DNA of 64,000 bases from Amyelois transitella (taxonomy: Eukaryota > Arthropoda > Insecta > Lepidoptera > Pyralidae). Both the position numbers and the translations under genes were made by a program. The stretch covers positions 7,254,001-7,318,000 of the forward strand of contig NC_083511.1 of the NCBI RefSeq assembly GCF_032362555.1. The letters are read 5' to 3'. The stretch's first letter is position 1. Every line of letters starts with the position of its first letter. Shown here in pieces: positions 1 through 12,433 of this stretch. The notes under the pieces were generated by a model. The model was not told where the DNA came from, did no database searches, and saw only the letters and a list, made by a program, of their open reading frames with translations.

Positions 1-984
1 ACTCACTTAAAATAGTAAATAGTGCCAGTAACATTGACTTTCGCAAAGTAAACGTGGCATCAAAATACTATTTCAGACATAATATGATTTTACACCAGGA
101 ATGGATATTTTTTACTACTTCGAATTTAAAGTTTTATAACATCAGCCAAAACGTCTTTGTTACGATAGCAGCACAGTAACTTTGTTTTTAGTTACAAAAG
201 TTTCGCGATCAAAGTAATAATTCATATTTTATGGTCAAAGAGGAACATCAGAATTTTCCGCTATTAGTAATTTTGAACGATATTTTTTAGAAAAATTTCT
301 TCAACAATTTATGATTAAAACTCTGTTGAAATGTTACATAATCTGTCTTAAAATAATTGAATTTGGATCAAGATTAAATAAAACGTTGTTTAAAATGCTA
401 ATTTCGTAAAAGCTCGGAACAAAACTGGCTTTCTAGCTTTTTTTAATATAAATAGATTTATATGTTACGAGAGAAGGTTTAGTTTTATAACGCCGCGTGT
501 TGGAAATTGTCATTTTTAAAGGGTACAGTTACGGTCTACATTTGGGGTAGCTCTACCTTATAATCTAGGGATATAGTTATAGAAGACAGGTACTGAAGGC
601 GATACGCTTTGATTTTGATAGGGCTGTCAGTAAAGCTTTAGTTTATAGTTAATTTGACACGACGCCCTCACAAAGCTATAACTTTCAAGGTTATTTTGGC
701 AACGGGATAAAGGGTTGAATAATTTAGAAGTTAGAATAATTAAGAAGGTATAACAGGGAGTGACCGATATCAAATTATCTTGATATCCATATTTCATCAC
801 TTACAAAATTATTGAAACTTCACGACAATTGTTTTACTTTGGGAATTTGAAATGCTGTTATTGGAATTATAAGCAAATTTTTTAAAAGAGTGTTGTCTTC
901 ATATCAGGTACAGAGTAAAAATATATAAATATATACGGTACAAATTATACAGATTCAGTAAGCCTCGAATTAAGTTCGAAACTT

Positions 985-1080
985 GCTGTTCATTTCTCAT
1001 CATGCCCTGGTAGTGATTCGAACCCGAGACCTCCGGTGTCAGAGGAAAGCGTACTACCGCTGTTTTACAGAGGCCGTCAA
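985..1080 (-). repeat. tRNA-derived SINE head (R2-like)
   Basis: On minus it reads AGCGGTAGTACGCTTTC and then GGTCTCGGGTTCGAATCACT, i.e. A-box-like and B-box-like parts of a pol III promoter. No tRNA cloverleaf can be completed, so it is a SINE rather than a tRNA gene. Confidence 0.6.
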
Positions 1081-1261
1081 AATAAATACATAAACCTCAT
1101 AGACTCTATAGCCCTGAAAATATAGCTTTATCACTGTAACAGGAAGATGAAACGATAACTTTGGCATAGGTGCAGAAAAAGACAAACAGTGGAAGTTATA
1201 TTCAAAGAACGTTTAAGATGGTTTATTGTATTCTTTTAATTTCTGAAAAGTTACATACATA

Positions 1262-1492
1262 TTGTCACGTTTATATCCCTTGCGGCGTAGACAAAACCAA
1301 CATTTTGAAAAGGCTGAAAGCCACGTTTCTCTGAATGATTTTATAATGGAATTGTGACCCAAATAGTGACGGATCAGCCCATCGCCTACAATAGGAATCT
1401 TAATAAGCCTATCTCTTATTTGCTTTTTACGACATCCATGGGAAAGATATTGAGTGGTTCTTTTCTAAAATGCCGAAAACCACACGGCTCAT
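1262..1492 (-). repeat. R1 repeat, degenerate copy
   Basis: R1 is a ~250-bp repeat. In my plus orientation it starts GTGCCGTGTGGTTCCCGGCA, continues through CATGGATGTCGTAAAAGGCG, then ATTAAGCCAAACAGCTGAAC, then CAAGACTGTTGGCTCTGTCT, and ends GGGATATAGACGTGATTATA with a TATG-rich tail. This copy is inverted and heavily mutated but collinear. Confidence 0.7.
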
Positions 1493-2943
1493 ACAGAAAG
1501 TTAAAAAAGTCATAATAAGGATACTAATAATGTAGGTGTCCAGCCTGCATCCTTTGTTTATGCCTCTAGACAAAATATTAAGATGAGTCATAGTTTCTTC
1601 ACTTACCGCAATTTGTAATATCCATATGAAAAGTAAATCTAAGACAAGAAATAATAATAAAAAATACTATAGCCGAAATATACCAAAGTAAGATTACTCA
1701 TTATTAACAAAGAAAAGTAATTATAATACCGCTTTAATTATTATCGAAGTGGGCAATGCTGAGGCGGAAACAAAATATTTGTCTTGTTTATTATGAAACA
1801 GATTGTTAGGCAAATTTAATAATTGTTTAGACAACTTCCCACAGTTCGAAGAGACGGAAGTTCGAAGAAACAGATATATACTGTTTTTACGCAAATAGAA
1901 AAACCTTGTGCATTTAGAGTCGATGCGAAATCCGTTTTTCACGTCAAACCAGTTAATCGAACTCCTTAAATTTTTTTTCTACTAAATTTAGTGTGAAATA
2001 CGGAAAAGGACATAGGGTATTCACACGACCGGAGCCGTGGCCGCAAACTAGTTTTCAATATTACCCATGTTTCGTTGTTTTTATGGCACTGGGTGAGACG
2101 AAATTTACATACTTATTTCATCCGAGCACCATTCTACTGCCAATGACCTAGGGTCGTTATTTAGAATCGCACGGGAAATCTAGTACTTCGTGATAGAAAT
2201 TTTAGTAAGCGCTATAGTTCTGAATACTTTAAATAAGTCAAATTGCGAAAGCTTCTTCCTATGATAATAAAATTATGGCGCAATCAAGCTAAAGATAAAT
2301 TAAGTCGTAAAACTTGAAGATACAAGAGGTCATATAATTTGAACGTTATAAAAAGTCTCATGGCGGCATTTTAATTTACATAGAAAACTTTTTACGACTT
2401 TCTATGTGAACGAGCATTGAAAGGAAATATTTTAAGTAGGTACCTATTTTGCGAAAGCATATAATAATGTACTTAATGCTATTCTACCAGGATTTCTATC
2501 AGGAATACTCTACATCTACACTAATAATAAACAGAAAAGATGTGTTTGTAATGAAAAACTAAAAAAGTACTAAACCTATTTTAATGAAAATACACAGATA
2601 GATTTTAACTATTTCTAGACCTTTAGAAATGACGTGGACTTGGCTAGGTATAGGTAATACATATAGTTTTATCTCTTTCTGAAATTCCCAAGGGAGGGAA
2701 GTAGTGTTTTTATATCATGGCTTGATATGTTAGTATGTATATATTATTATTGTTTTAAATACAAAAAAAAACAGTTTACATGGTTAAAGGATTAACATAG
2801 ACAATGTGGTGACATCTCCACGCCACACGTCACAACTCATAAATAAAAAATAATTATATTACGCGAAATAAAAAATTAATTCACGCGATGCTATCAGTCA
2901 AGAACAGCGAAAAACCTAAATCGCGCAAGGAAAGATTTAATGG

Positions 2944-3093
2944 ATGCGAGGAGCATATATACAACCTCCGACACAACATTGTCGGAGCCGCGGATCCCCA
3001 GGCATAACATCTAGCCTGGCGGAAGATCTTCCCTTTGGTGGCGGTCGAGCCGAATCATCACTCCCGTTACAATATGTTCATAAACATAGGTAA
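2944..3093 (+). other. GC-rich 50-codon reading frame, possible isolated exon
   Basis: An ATG-to-TAA frame of 49 residues (MRGAYIQPPTQHCRSRGSPG, then a stretch with SLAEDLPFGGGRAESSLP) sits in an island much richer in GC than its surroundings. AGGTAATT at its end could act as a donor. The opposite strand is open over the same stretch (…SARPPPKGRSSARL…QCCVGGC…), so coding strand is undecided. Two short hairpins occur inside (2966-2987 and 2998-3019). Not recognised; it could be an old transposon fragment. Confidence 0.25.
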
Positions 3094-3756
3094 TTTCGAA
3101 ATGTTTGTTGAGAAGTAAGAAAATTTAAGAGATAAATATTTTATATAAAAACATCACGGACTGAAAAACTTGTATATAAAAATTAAGTTCTTTTTTTGTG
3201 TCAACTTTTGCATTATCCATTTGTCCCTGAATTAAGTATTCCTTTAGATATGATTATTCGTGACCTGTATAAGAAAGAACAAAGAGAAATAATTTCAAGA
3301 GTAATTTTAAAAATTAGCATACAATTATTAATACGACTATGGACTTCATTAGTTTCACAGACAAATGAGAAATGCAGAATTAAGCCTGTGTTAACTTAGT
3401 TGCAATTTGCTAAGTAATATTTCAGCATGCGCTCTTCAACGTTTTAAGGATAACGTTAACGACTCAATCCTCTTTTTACTGTTGGGTGTAATTTGAAGAG
3501 GGACCGTAGTAAAAAGTAAATGGATCATGGAGGACGGATATACGGTACGTGTGATGTATTTGGTTGTTGAATTTCTTTTATAGCACGTCGTTTGGCTTGC
3601 CGACTCGCAATGTGGGACGCGTATTTAGTGTATACGGAATTCGAGTAAAATTTCATATACAAAACACAATCATTAACTGGTTTGCTGAAACAGACTTTCG
3701 TTGTTGGCCTTTATGATTGGAAAAAATAGCGCGAAATAATGTGTTATGGTCCTGCC

Positions 3757-4016
3757 GTGCCGTGTCGTGTCGTTCCCGGCACCAATAGAAAAAAAGAATA
3801 GGACCAGTCCATCTCTTTCCTATGGATAACATAAAGGCCACTAGGGATAAGCTCATAAACTTGGGATTCTTTTTTAGGCGATTGGCTAGCAAATCTTAAT
3901 TCTATCATTAAGCCAAACAGCTGAATGCGGCCTATCAGTATTTTCAAGACTGTTGGCTCTGTCTTCCCCGCAACTGATATAGACGTGATTATATATACAT
4001 ACATATGTATGTATTG
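3757..4016 (+). repeat. R1 repeat, near full length
   Basis: Shows the hairpin start (with a CGTGT duplication), the full core and a tail that ends in a self-complementary ATACAT/ATGTAT run (3995-4014). Confidence 0.85.
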
Positions 4017-4754
4017 TCTTATGCAATCAAGATATATATTATTTTTCTATTGTTTAATTTGCTTGACTCAACGATGTCCCTGAAATAAGTGAATACTTAG
4101 ACAAAAAAATACGTGTCTATACCGAACTTTCATGAAAGATATTTCACAGTGAAATCTTCAAACAAATTTTAATTTGCATTTGTCCCTAGACTTCATTACA
4201 GGGATTTTACAATAGCCCATTTCATATTCAATTTAACTGGTCTTCTTTTGATGAAAATTTTATAAAGAGGACCCTAAGGACATCGTTAGTGCTATGTAGT
4301 GGCGGGTTGAAATATTTCTCTTGGCTTCTAAGGTATCTTTGTTATACAAATTTTTGACTGCAGAACTTCTAAATAAATGTAAATTATCCGTCTGAAATAA
4401 AACTTCTAATTAAGCTAAAATTTTATAATACCTAATGTTTTCATTGTTCAAAAATCCTTTATCCACCATGTTATTTAAACACCAGGGTTTTGGTAGCGCT
4501 AGATAAAAGGAAAGTATTCAATTAATTTATTCATCTCTCAATGTCTATGTCAATACCTACACTATCCCTATTCACATTATTTCGTACTCAAGTAACTAAG
4601 TAAGTCTTAATGATGATGATAATGCGTGACCACTTATGTTATAGGTAAATATTTCCAAATTCGCATCAGACATAATCTTCAGAAGGAATATAGGATATTG
4701 ATTTCTGGATATTCCCAATAGAGTGAAAACTCGCGCAAAAACTTTTTTCATATA

Positions 4755-5065
4755 ATGAGTGATTCAAGTCCTAGTTTCAAATCCTACCACGACCATGTAC
4801 CAAAGACGTTTTTTAGTTGTACGTAGTTAGTGTGTCCATTGATTTGAATGCTAACCGATGCTCTTAAGGTGAGGGATAACATCGTCAGGAAACCTGCATA
4901 TTCAGATAACTATAATAAACAATAACCAGATAACCATGTTTAAATATGAGTTAGGTTCCTCTGTAAAGTTTGCGAAGCTGACCTCCGCCTCCTGGGGGAA
5001 GGGAAAACCTCAATTATAAATTCAACGTATCACTTCAGCTTGACCCCTACGGTTATTAAGTATAA
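4755..5065 (+). repeat. R2 composite tRNA-derived SINE
   Basis: R2 in order: a B-box-like TTTCAAATCCTACCACGACC, AATGCTAACCGATGCTCTTA, ATCGTCAGGAAACCTGCATA, then a GTTAGGTTCCTCTGTAAAG / GCGAAGCTGACCTCCGCCTC block. In other copies the last block reads GCTCCTCTCCAGAGA. Confidence 0.75.
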
Positions 5066-5282
5066 AAATTCTGCAAAACTATTGTGAGACTACAGTCAAA
5101 ATTATAGTGCAGTAAGTTATTTTGTTAAGGTATACTAATATTACTTTCCTGTATAATTATATATTTTTATAGTTTAACTCCAAGACCAGTTTCCACTTAT
5201 AAACCGTCCGTTTTTCATCAAAAACGGAGATCAAACCCGAAATCCTGCTACAGGGATCACTTATATTGCGTCGATATGCAAA

Positions 5283-5504
5283 TCTTATATATAAAATTCT
5301 CGTGTCACAATGTTTGTCTCCGTACTCCTCCGAAACGGCTTTACCGATTTTAATCAAATTTTGCATGCATATTCAGTAGGTCTGAGAATCGGCTAACATC
5401 TATTTTTCATACCCCTAAGTGTTAAGAGTTGTCCACCCTTAACATTTTTTTTAATTACTTAAGAAATATTTATATGGCAAAACAACGTTTGCCGGGACAG
5501 CTAG
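5283..5504 (+). mobile_element. miniature non-autonomous Helitron (222 bp)
   Basis: The element starts with TC after a flanking A and ends with CTAG before a flanking T, the A|T insertion pattern of Helitrons. A hairpin (GGCAAA 5477-5482 with TTTGCC 5488-5493) stands 7 nt before CTAG. The body contains a run I recognise as common in lepidopteran Helitrons (GAGAATCGGCTAACATCTAT). It encodes no protein. Confidence 0.75.
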
Positions 5505-7494
5505 TATTTATCTAAAAATCGATATACATACATATATACGAACACCTTCTTGTCTAAAAATAACCCTGTATATGTGCAGAAATAGTATAGTCTATACTTT
5601 TTATTGGTCGCAAAGACTGACAGGAAAAAATGTAACACGATGTAACATAATTGGCATTCTGGTGGCGTCGTGTTTATGCGACCTATTTTCGATGCTCCCG
5701 CCATAGTTGAGTAGTCTGGAGATAAGAAAAATGTGCGTCATATAATCTGCTGTGGACCTACTATGGAATAGATATGTAGCCAAAGGTTTATTTATTTTTA
5801 TAATAAAATTTATAAACCGATTAAAAAGTATGTTATCTCTTGTAAAAGAACATCTATGTAATCAACACAACAAATGTAAAACAAAATAGTGCGTGATTCA
5901 TTTTCAAAAACAGATTTTTTTTTCTAATTATTGACAAAGACACTTTTATCTTTGCGTATTCCCGTTGCACCTTAGAATATTGACTTAATTATAAAGAATA
6001 ATATAGATTGTACCCTCGCCCTAAATTACGACACCCAATGGTATTAACTTTCATCCTTCCTTTCTTCGGCATCCTCGGTCTTGAGTCAATTCGATAGGCA
6101 TATCTTTATTATTTCAAGATTCTGCGTTATAATAAATCCAAGAAAAGCATGGATATAAACAGCATTTTTCAGAAGAAAATTTGCTTTGAAATAGTTCAAA
6201 AATAGGTACGATTCTCAGGATTTTGTAAGGATTCTGAGAATACTCTGCACGTCTGTATCAGTTAAGGCGATTAGGGCGCAGTCAGTCCAGTCAGACTGAG
6301 GTGCGGTCATTTTCACTAGCGTGTGGTGACGGAAGAAATCTGTAGTTGCTAACAGCGTGCATAGATTTAAGTATGAAGTTGAAAAAATTTTGTGGTTTAG
6401 AGTAGTTATTAGTAGCAGTTTTTTTTTTTACTTTTTAGACTATACAATATACATATTAGCAAAAAAAAAAATAAAAAATATTTTAATATATTCTTTATTT
6501 ATATATTAAACAACCGTAAGCAACATGGCAACAGCAAGATAAAGAAAAAACTTTGTACAAGAAAATTCTTTGAGTACACACTTCCAAGTAGGTACGTGGG
6601 TATTTTTGATTGTTTTGACTGTTGACGAAGTTCTATTATTAACTATTGTTATTATTTTCTTTTCCTATTACTGTTATATTTTATTCGGGGTATTACTTTT
6701 TACAGTCATTTATGAACAAAAACTCATGACATTTTTTTATCCGATTCATCAATAATAGGGCTGTTACAAGAGTATCATTTTCCGTAACAAAACCTGATGT
6801 TGGTTACACAATCTTTCAACAGAAAATATTTGCCTACAGATTGATATCAAGCGACATCCGATACAATGTTGGCTGAAACTTATTGTGAGGATAAGCAATA
6901 TCGTACCAGCAAAAAACTTTTTAACATAAACGTTTGTGGAGAAAGAATTTCCCATGTTTGCAGTGTTTGAGGAAAATACCAAAAACTTTTTATAGAGTAA
7001 ATACTTGGCACAAATGGGTATGCAAATCTGATAGAGTGGTTACCATACTCAATAGACTTTTTTAATAGCAAAAACACATGTGATTTTTTTAGGGATAGGT
7101 ATGTTTTTATTTCAAACTTTATTTTTAGACTTATAAAATCAAAATTTTTAATGAACTAGATTAATTTGCCCATTCCCTTTTTTCCTATAGTAATGGACAA
7201 ATATTGAATGATCCTATTTTAAAGTGTCAAGAACCACTGGCCCCATATTTTTCAGCACAAAAGGCTCTTTTCTTCAATTGAATTCTCAGCCATCGACTTT
7301 GAAATTCGGGATCCACTAAATACAGCAATTGTGTGAGCTGATACATTGAAAAGCTTTGCCAAAATCTCGAGTCTAGACCATTTCGCCTAAATGTGGCTTG
7401 GCGATAGAGGGTTATCCATAATTGTATAAAATAATTAGTATAATAATATTAAATTTAATATCAAAAAATTATGTTATCTAATAGTTTTATTTTA

Positions 7495-7560
7495 CTAGAG
7501 AGCGCCCACGGCTCTGCCCGTGCAAAAGGAAAAAACTCGATAACTTCGGTTCCCACGGGA
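7495..7560 (-). mobile_element. Helitron-like 3' end, minus orientation
   Basis: Read on minus, a hairpin (CACGG gcagag CCGTG) is followed by GGCGCTCT and CTAG with a flanking T, as in Helitron 3' ends. The 5' end was not located. A piece at 9995-10140 (minus) resembles lepidopteran element DNA and may belong to the same, interrupted copy. Confidence 0.4.
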
Positions 7561-8263
7561 ATTTTGGAAAATCCTCTAACAGTGCAACCCTACACCACAT
7601 AAGAAAACTACGTAGTTTTCTTTTATCTACTATTAGAACTATTATTAACCATTGGTTCGAGCTTTGCGTTGTCTGTCAATCAATCAGTTAGTCAGACAAT
7701 CGGAGGAGTAATATACCTAATGTAGATTTCGTCCTGCAAATCCAATTTATATATTTTGTCATCCCTAGCTAAGTTCTACAGATAAACGAAAGGGATCGGC
7801 TGGTATCTGGGATGATTTCATATCGCACCGTTTTACCCTCATATCTCAATCGACGTTGAATTCCCCTCTAGAAAATATTTTATTAAACTTATTGGCATAT
7901 TTTTGTCGCGAGTAGGTCGGTATATTAGATAGACGATGTCAACAAAACATATTCTTCATAAGTTTTTATGAAGTACCATTTTTATGCAGATGGATCAATC
8001 AATTACTCGGTCACGTAACATGGTAGTGGGTTCATTTCATATATGAAATCTTTAAAAACATTTTAAATGTTAATTACTTTTCGATTCTTCCAAAGATAGG
8101 TAAATATATAATTTTTTATAATATATTTTTTTTTTTCAGGTTTTTAAGCTGAATACTTGTGATTCACTTATAGTAATTAACTAAACAAAAAACAAACCAG
8201 GAAGCCCGGTAATTGTAGAATTATTTAATTTTTTATATTATCTACTTATAAGGTATTTTTGCA

Positions 8264-8289
8264 AACGTGATAAGACATCTTATCACGTT
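8264..8289. repeat. perfect 11-bp inverted repeat, 4-nt loop
   Basis: AACGTGATAAG, acat, CTTATCACGTT. Confidence 0.95.
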
Positions 8290-8924
8290 AGTATTAATAC
8301 CTTTTAAGTAATATTTAAAAGGATAGTTTTAAGATATGGACATTAAAATATTTTACTTCTTTTTATCCCAGTAAATAAATTGGTAGCCTGCATCCATCAA
8401 AATGGCGCCCTTGCGCTTCACGCATTATCTTGATTGACATTTACAATTTGTGCGGTAAGAGTAGCCCGCATAAGATCATTGGTTTGTCAATCATTCTATC
8501 CATTCCTTTTTCAATACTGTCTTCTTCTTCAACCTTTGTCTATCAATCGAATGGTGAAGTGTTTTCTAACCTTTACCAATTATTACTCTCATTTTGGGAA
8601 CTTAGGATCCAGTTGTTTGGATCCAGTTGCTGTCTTTCTTTTGTTTCAGCCCCTGTACCATGGCAAGCGCAACGCCGTTTTTATCGCGAAACTATCGCTT
8701 GTCCGTTTCACATCATAATAAAAAGCAAAACAGCGATAGGTTTTCGTGCGATATCTGCGTCGTGCGTCCTATGCTACGGGGGCAGGCCACCAACTAATAT
8801 TTCAGTTAATACGTTTTTAAGTCTCTATGTACTTTAAAATAGGATCATGAACGCCGTTTTAAGTGAATACGATAATAGGCACATTCATGTAATAAAGTTT
8901 TACTATAATCCACAGCGGAAGATG

Positions 8925-9050
8925 GGCGTCCCTTCCTGTAAAAAACTGACTTACCCAATACTTGGTTTTAGTCAAAAAGTTCACCTTTGGCTCCTCTCCA
9001 GAGAAGTGAGGATATATCCAGAATTAACGTCAGTACGAAGAATTTATTTA
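8925..9050 (+). repeat. R2 SINE 3' part
   Basis: CTTCCTGTAAAAAACTGACT, ACCCAATACTTGG and GGCTCCTCTCCAGAGAAGTG. A 116-codon reading frame over it is just this repeat and its flank. Confidence 0.7.
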
Positions 9051-9994
9051 AAATCTATTAATATTAAAACCTATATTAAATTCATTAACTCATTTAAATC
9101 TACAACCATAAAGTTTGTGCAACGGAAATTAAAGAGATATCAAAAGTTATTGCCGTACATTTCTAATTTGGGACTTATTAATTTGAAGTTTAATTAGCAA
9201 TTTGTAGGACTTAAGAACCTATTTCAATGATTACATAAAAGGTTTATTGAATTTCACAGCTATCTACTACATATTTCTTGATTTTTGATACGCATTAACA
9301 ATAGGCATAAGGATTTTATAATAAAACAATTTACAATTTTCGAGTTGATTATATTTATTAACTAAATAAAGCTAGCTGTAGAATATTGAATAAACCTACA
9401 TAAGATACTAGTATCCATCGATCAATTTTCATTAGAGTTTACTCCACTTCGATGTTATAATTTCAAAAGAATAAAAGGTTTTTTATTTTTTGGTTTTATC
9501 TTCTTATCTTACTGAAGATCTTATTTTGTCTTATCATGCTGTCTTTAAAGGCTACCACATTTGAAAACAGAAACTAAGTCTCAAAAACCTTTTTTATGTA
9601 AAAATCAAATCGGACTCTGGGTCTCAAAGCAAATACGAGTATGAGATATATTCTTCTATACATTATTTAGAGAAGTTGATAAGCAATCAAATACAAATAA
9701 ACAAATCAAAAACATCGGTACCAATATCGGTCCAATCGGATAATAAATGGGATGCAGTGACGTGGAAATCCCAGGGCTTCCACTTGTTATAAATGTTATT
9801 ACAACTGCACCTGAGAAACATTCTCGGTAACATTTGAATATTGAAACATAAAATTTTGCGGTTTCCGTAAAAATTGAGGAACATTTTTAAAACACATATC
9901 TTAAAATATTATGATTTATTTTTGAAGAATGATCTGAAATTAACAGTACTTGAATATATTTAATTTTATAGACCTTAATAGTTTTTTAGTTAAG

Positions 9995-10140
9995 TTAATA
10001 GTTTAAATTTGCCTATCTTTCTGTATATAAACACTATTTACATGTAAGCAAAATTTAATGAAAATCGGTTCAGTAGTTTTGCCGTGAGACAACAGAGTCA
10101 TACATATTTCGCACATAAAAGTAAAAATAAATAAAATCTA
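9995..10140 (-). repeat. fragment of a lepidopteran dispersed element
   Basis: Contains AAAATCGGTTCAGTAGTTTT followed by GTGAGA and ATACATATTTCGCA, a block I recognise as recurrent in lepidopteran LINE/Helitron-type repeats. Family assignment is open. Confidence 0.45.
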
Positions 10141-10789
10141 TACCTCTTTAACCTTCACGGATTTCAATAAGTTAATACCGTCTCTCAGGTTCCATGTAAT
10201 TCGAGCTGGCTCTAACGTAATACCTCCCTGTTAAGGACATGAAAATGCTCACGGCGCTAGCAGACATCTTTCCGAGAAATCATCGAAGTGTAACGTTAGA
10301 AATTGCAGCGAAAAATGGCTCTTTCACATTTTATCTGATGCATATGCATTTTAAATATTTTTTTTTCTAGCAAAGATCAATGATAGAAATTTGGTTTTAC
10401 TTTTGATGTTGTTAATAATTAATTCGCGGATAATTTAATTAAACATATTAGAATGGTACTTATTGAGGAAAATTGATGCATAATTTACTAGTCTAGTACT
10501 AGTCGCAGTTTTTTTGAAAAACTGTAGGGACACGACTGTTGCAGCAATTCCCATGATCAATAAAAAAAAAATAGACCAATGACAAAAAAAAATACTTAAT
10601 TTCTGCTTTTTTATCAATCAACTACAATTAATACACCTAACGTTCATGCTTTAATGATTCCCTCAATCACATGACATCGTACAGTCAAAACAAATAAGCG
10701 TGTGATCAAATATCAAAATTCCCACAGGAACGAAAAATTAGGCAGGTAGAGTTGTAGGCATAATTCCTCCTACTTTCTCCTACCAGCTT

Positions 10790-10925
10790 TAATCTCGATT
10801 ATATATTTTTTCTTTGAACTCAGGGTGCGCCTTTTAACGTAATTCTGGATTGTGTAAGTCAGTTTTTTACAGGAAGCGACTCCCGTCTGACCACCGCGTC
10901 CTCTGCAGTGATCATGGTATAAGCT
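10790..10925 (-). repeat. R2 SINE fragment
   Basis: Inverted TGTGTAAGTCAGTTTTTTAC then GGAAGCGACTCCCGTCTGAC match the R2 middle. Confidence 0.65.
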
Positions 10926-10947
10926 GTTCTAAGCACCTAAATCTTAA

Positions 10948-11022
10948 TTACTTTTTACAATATCCACGAGAAAGATGGAGTTTTCCTATACTAAAGTGTT
11001 GGGAACAACACGGTACAAATAA
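10948..11022 (-). repeat. R1 fragment (hairpin-end part)
   Basis: Inverted ATCCACGAGAAAGATGGAG…GGGAACAACACGG matches the hairpin end of R1 only. Confidence 0.5.
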
Positions 11023-11534
11023 AAAATAATAACAGAGTCTTCCTGTAAATTTCTACACGTTGTATATGCTTCTCCTTATATAGGGTTTCTACGGAAACAA
11101 GGAAAGTCAGGTAACAAATGTTGAACATACTTCAAGTGAATTGGCGGAAATGAAACATCCGGCATCGTCCTGTCACAGAGTATGGAAGGAGTCGGGCTTC
11201 CTTGATCTGTGGCTCTTACTGACGTCGACATCAATCTTGAAACGTGACGTAGGTTGTATCCGTTATAGAGATGTTACGCGAAAATTAAAATCATTATTCA
11301 GGTTTATGGGCTTTTTTATCACGTGTTGCGGAACGCATTCTTTTTTAATTTAAACCAAATGGGAGCTCGGTAATGTCATGTGACGAAAAATAAAAAGAAA
11401 AAAAAGGAGCAGGAAAAGAGAATTCTTTTTTTTACCGCTCTTTACGAATTTACTTTTAACTCGTTGCGTCTTTGTTTCACTCTCTTATTCAATCATATTA
11501 GATTCTGTTCTTGATTCAACTATACTGTTAGGGT

Positions 11535-11745
11535 AAGAAATAACATCGTTATCATGAACTGGATGTGTAACTATAATCCTATATTAGGTTTTCCTGCGAA
11601 GGTTTCGGAGGTCAGGTCGTTACTTCGTGTAATAAACAGATTCACCCTATTCAGGAATTTGGTCCAAATCCGCCCCGGGCTCCTTTCAAGAAAGGTGAGG
11701 TTGTAACTGAAACTTATGCCAGGAGGAAGAAGAAATATCAGAGTC
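11535..11745 (+). repeat. R2 SINE
   Basis: AACATCGTTATCATGAACTG, GGTTTTCCTGCGAAGGTTTC, GGAGGTCAGGTCGTTACTTC and GGGCTCCTTTCAAGAAAGGT occur in R2 order. Confidence 0.75.
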
Positions 11746-12421
11746 CGTTAAAATGATACTTTTACGAAATTAGTAGATAGATACAAAATGGTAAAGATAA
11801 ATTTTGTTTTTTGTTGAGGCTTAATCCCTACACGTAAGAATAAGATTTTTAGAGATTAAAGACAACCTCAAATAACTAGAAACTATTTTATTATTCGTAG
11901 AAGTTGCAAAATTTTAAGAATATTACTTTAAATAATCCGTTTAATTTATCATTACTTCTTATTTACACTGTAATACTAAATTTAAATATCACATAAAATA
12001 AAAATAAAATTAATAGGATTAAAAAAGTATGAAAATAACTGAGTATATAGGTAATAAACACTTACTGGGTAATTATTTCTGCTTCCCGATTTAAACTGAT
12101 TACCTAAGTAAGAATCAAAAACTTCACGAACAAAAAGAAACTATCTCAGTTCCACTTATCACTTTTAACAATCCACACACAAAAGTTTAACTTTAAGTTA
12201 ACTCGTAACAAAGTTGTCAAATGCTAAGCTGTTCACTATATGTTACGTAAAGATTTTCACCACTATCGAAAAAGTCAAGAGCTCAATTAATTTAACAATG
12301 AAATTAATTTAAATTTTTAAACACCGTAAGTATTAGACGACCAAAATTCGCTCCTGTCTTGGTTTAGGTCCGTATTCAAACGGGTTTCCGAATAAACTGA
12401 AATTCAGTGGTATTGCCAAAA

Positions 12422-12433
12422 CGCGCATGCGCG
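12422..12433. promoter_or_regulatory. perfect NRF-1-type palindrome CGCGCATGCGCG
   Basis: This 12-bp self-complementary site fits the NRF-1 / erect-wing consensus (YGCGCAYGCGCR) and is rare in AT-rich DNA. It lies in a locally GC-richer patch (about 12340-12450). On minus, a GTAAGT donor (12060-12065) about 360 bp downstream could end a 5' UTR exon. No coding exon of such a gene was found. Confidence 0.35.

Larger units (their letters stand above)
1..12059. other. gene-poor stretch with repeats
   Basis: Apart from the R1, R2 and Helitron pieces, the GC-rich frame near 2944 and the 8264 hairpin listed separately, I see AT-rich DNA without supportable exons. The 135-codon frame at 8430-8837 is overlapped by another open frame and has no family signal. 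Confidence 0.6.

Noticed and set aside
985..1080. Possible tRNA gene (B-box GGTTCGAATC)
   Set aside because: No complete cloverleaf can be folded; it fits a tRNA-derived SINE head.
3995..4014. 20-bp palindrome of ATAC/GTAT units
   Set aside because: Explained by the TATG-rich tail of an R1 copy.
8430..8837. 135-codon plus-strand open frame
   Set aside because: Longest frame in the desert, but a second frame overlaps it, there is no domain, no supporting splice chain and no coding-like composition.
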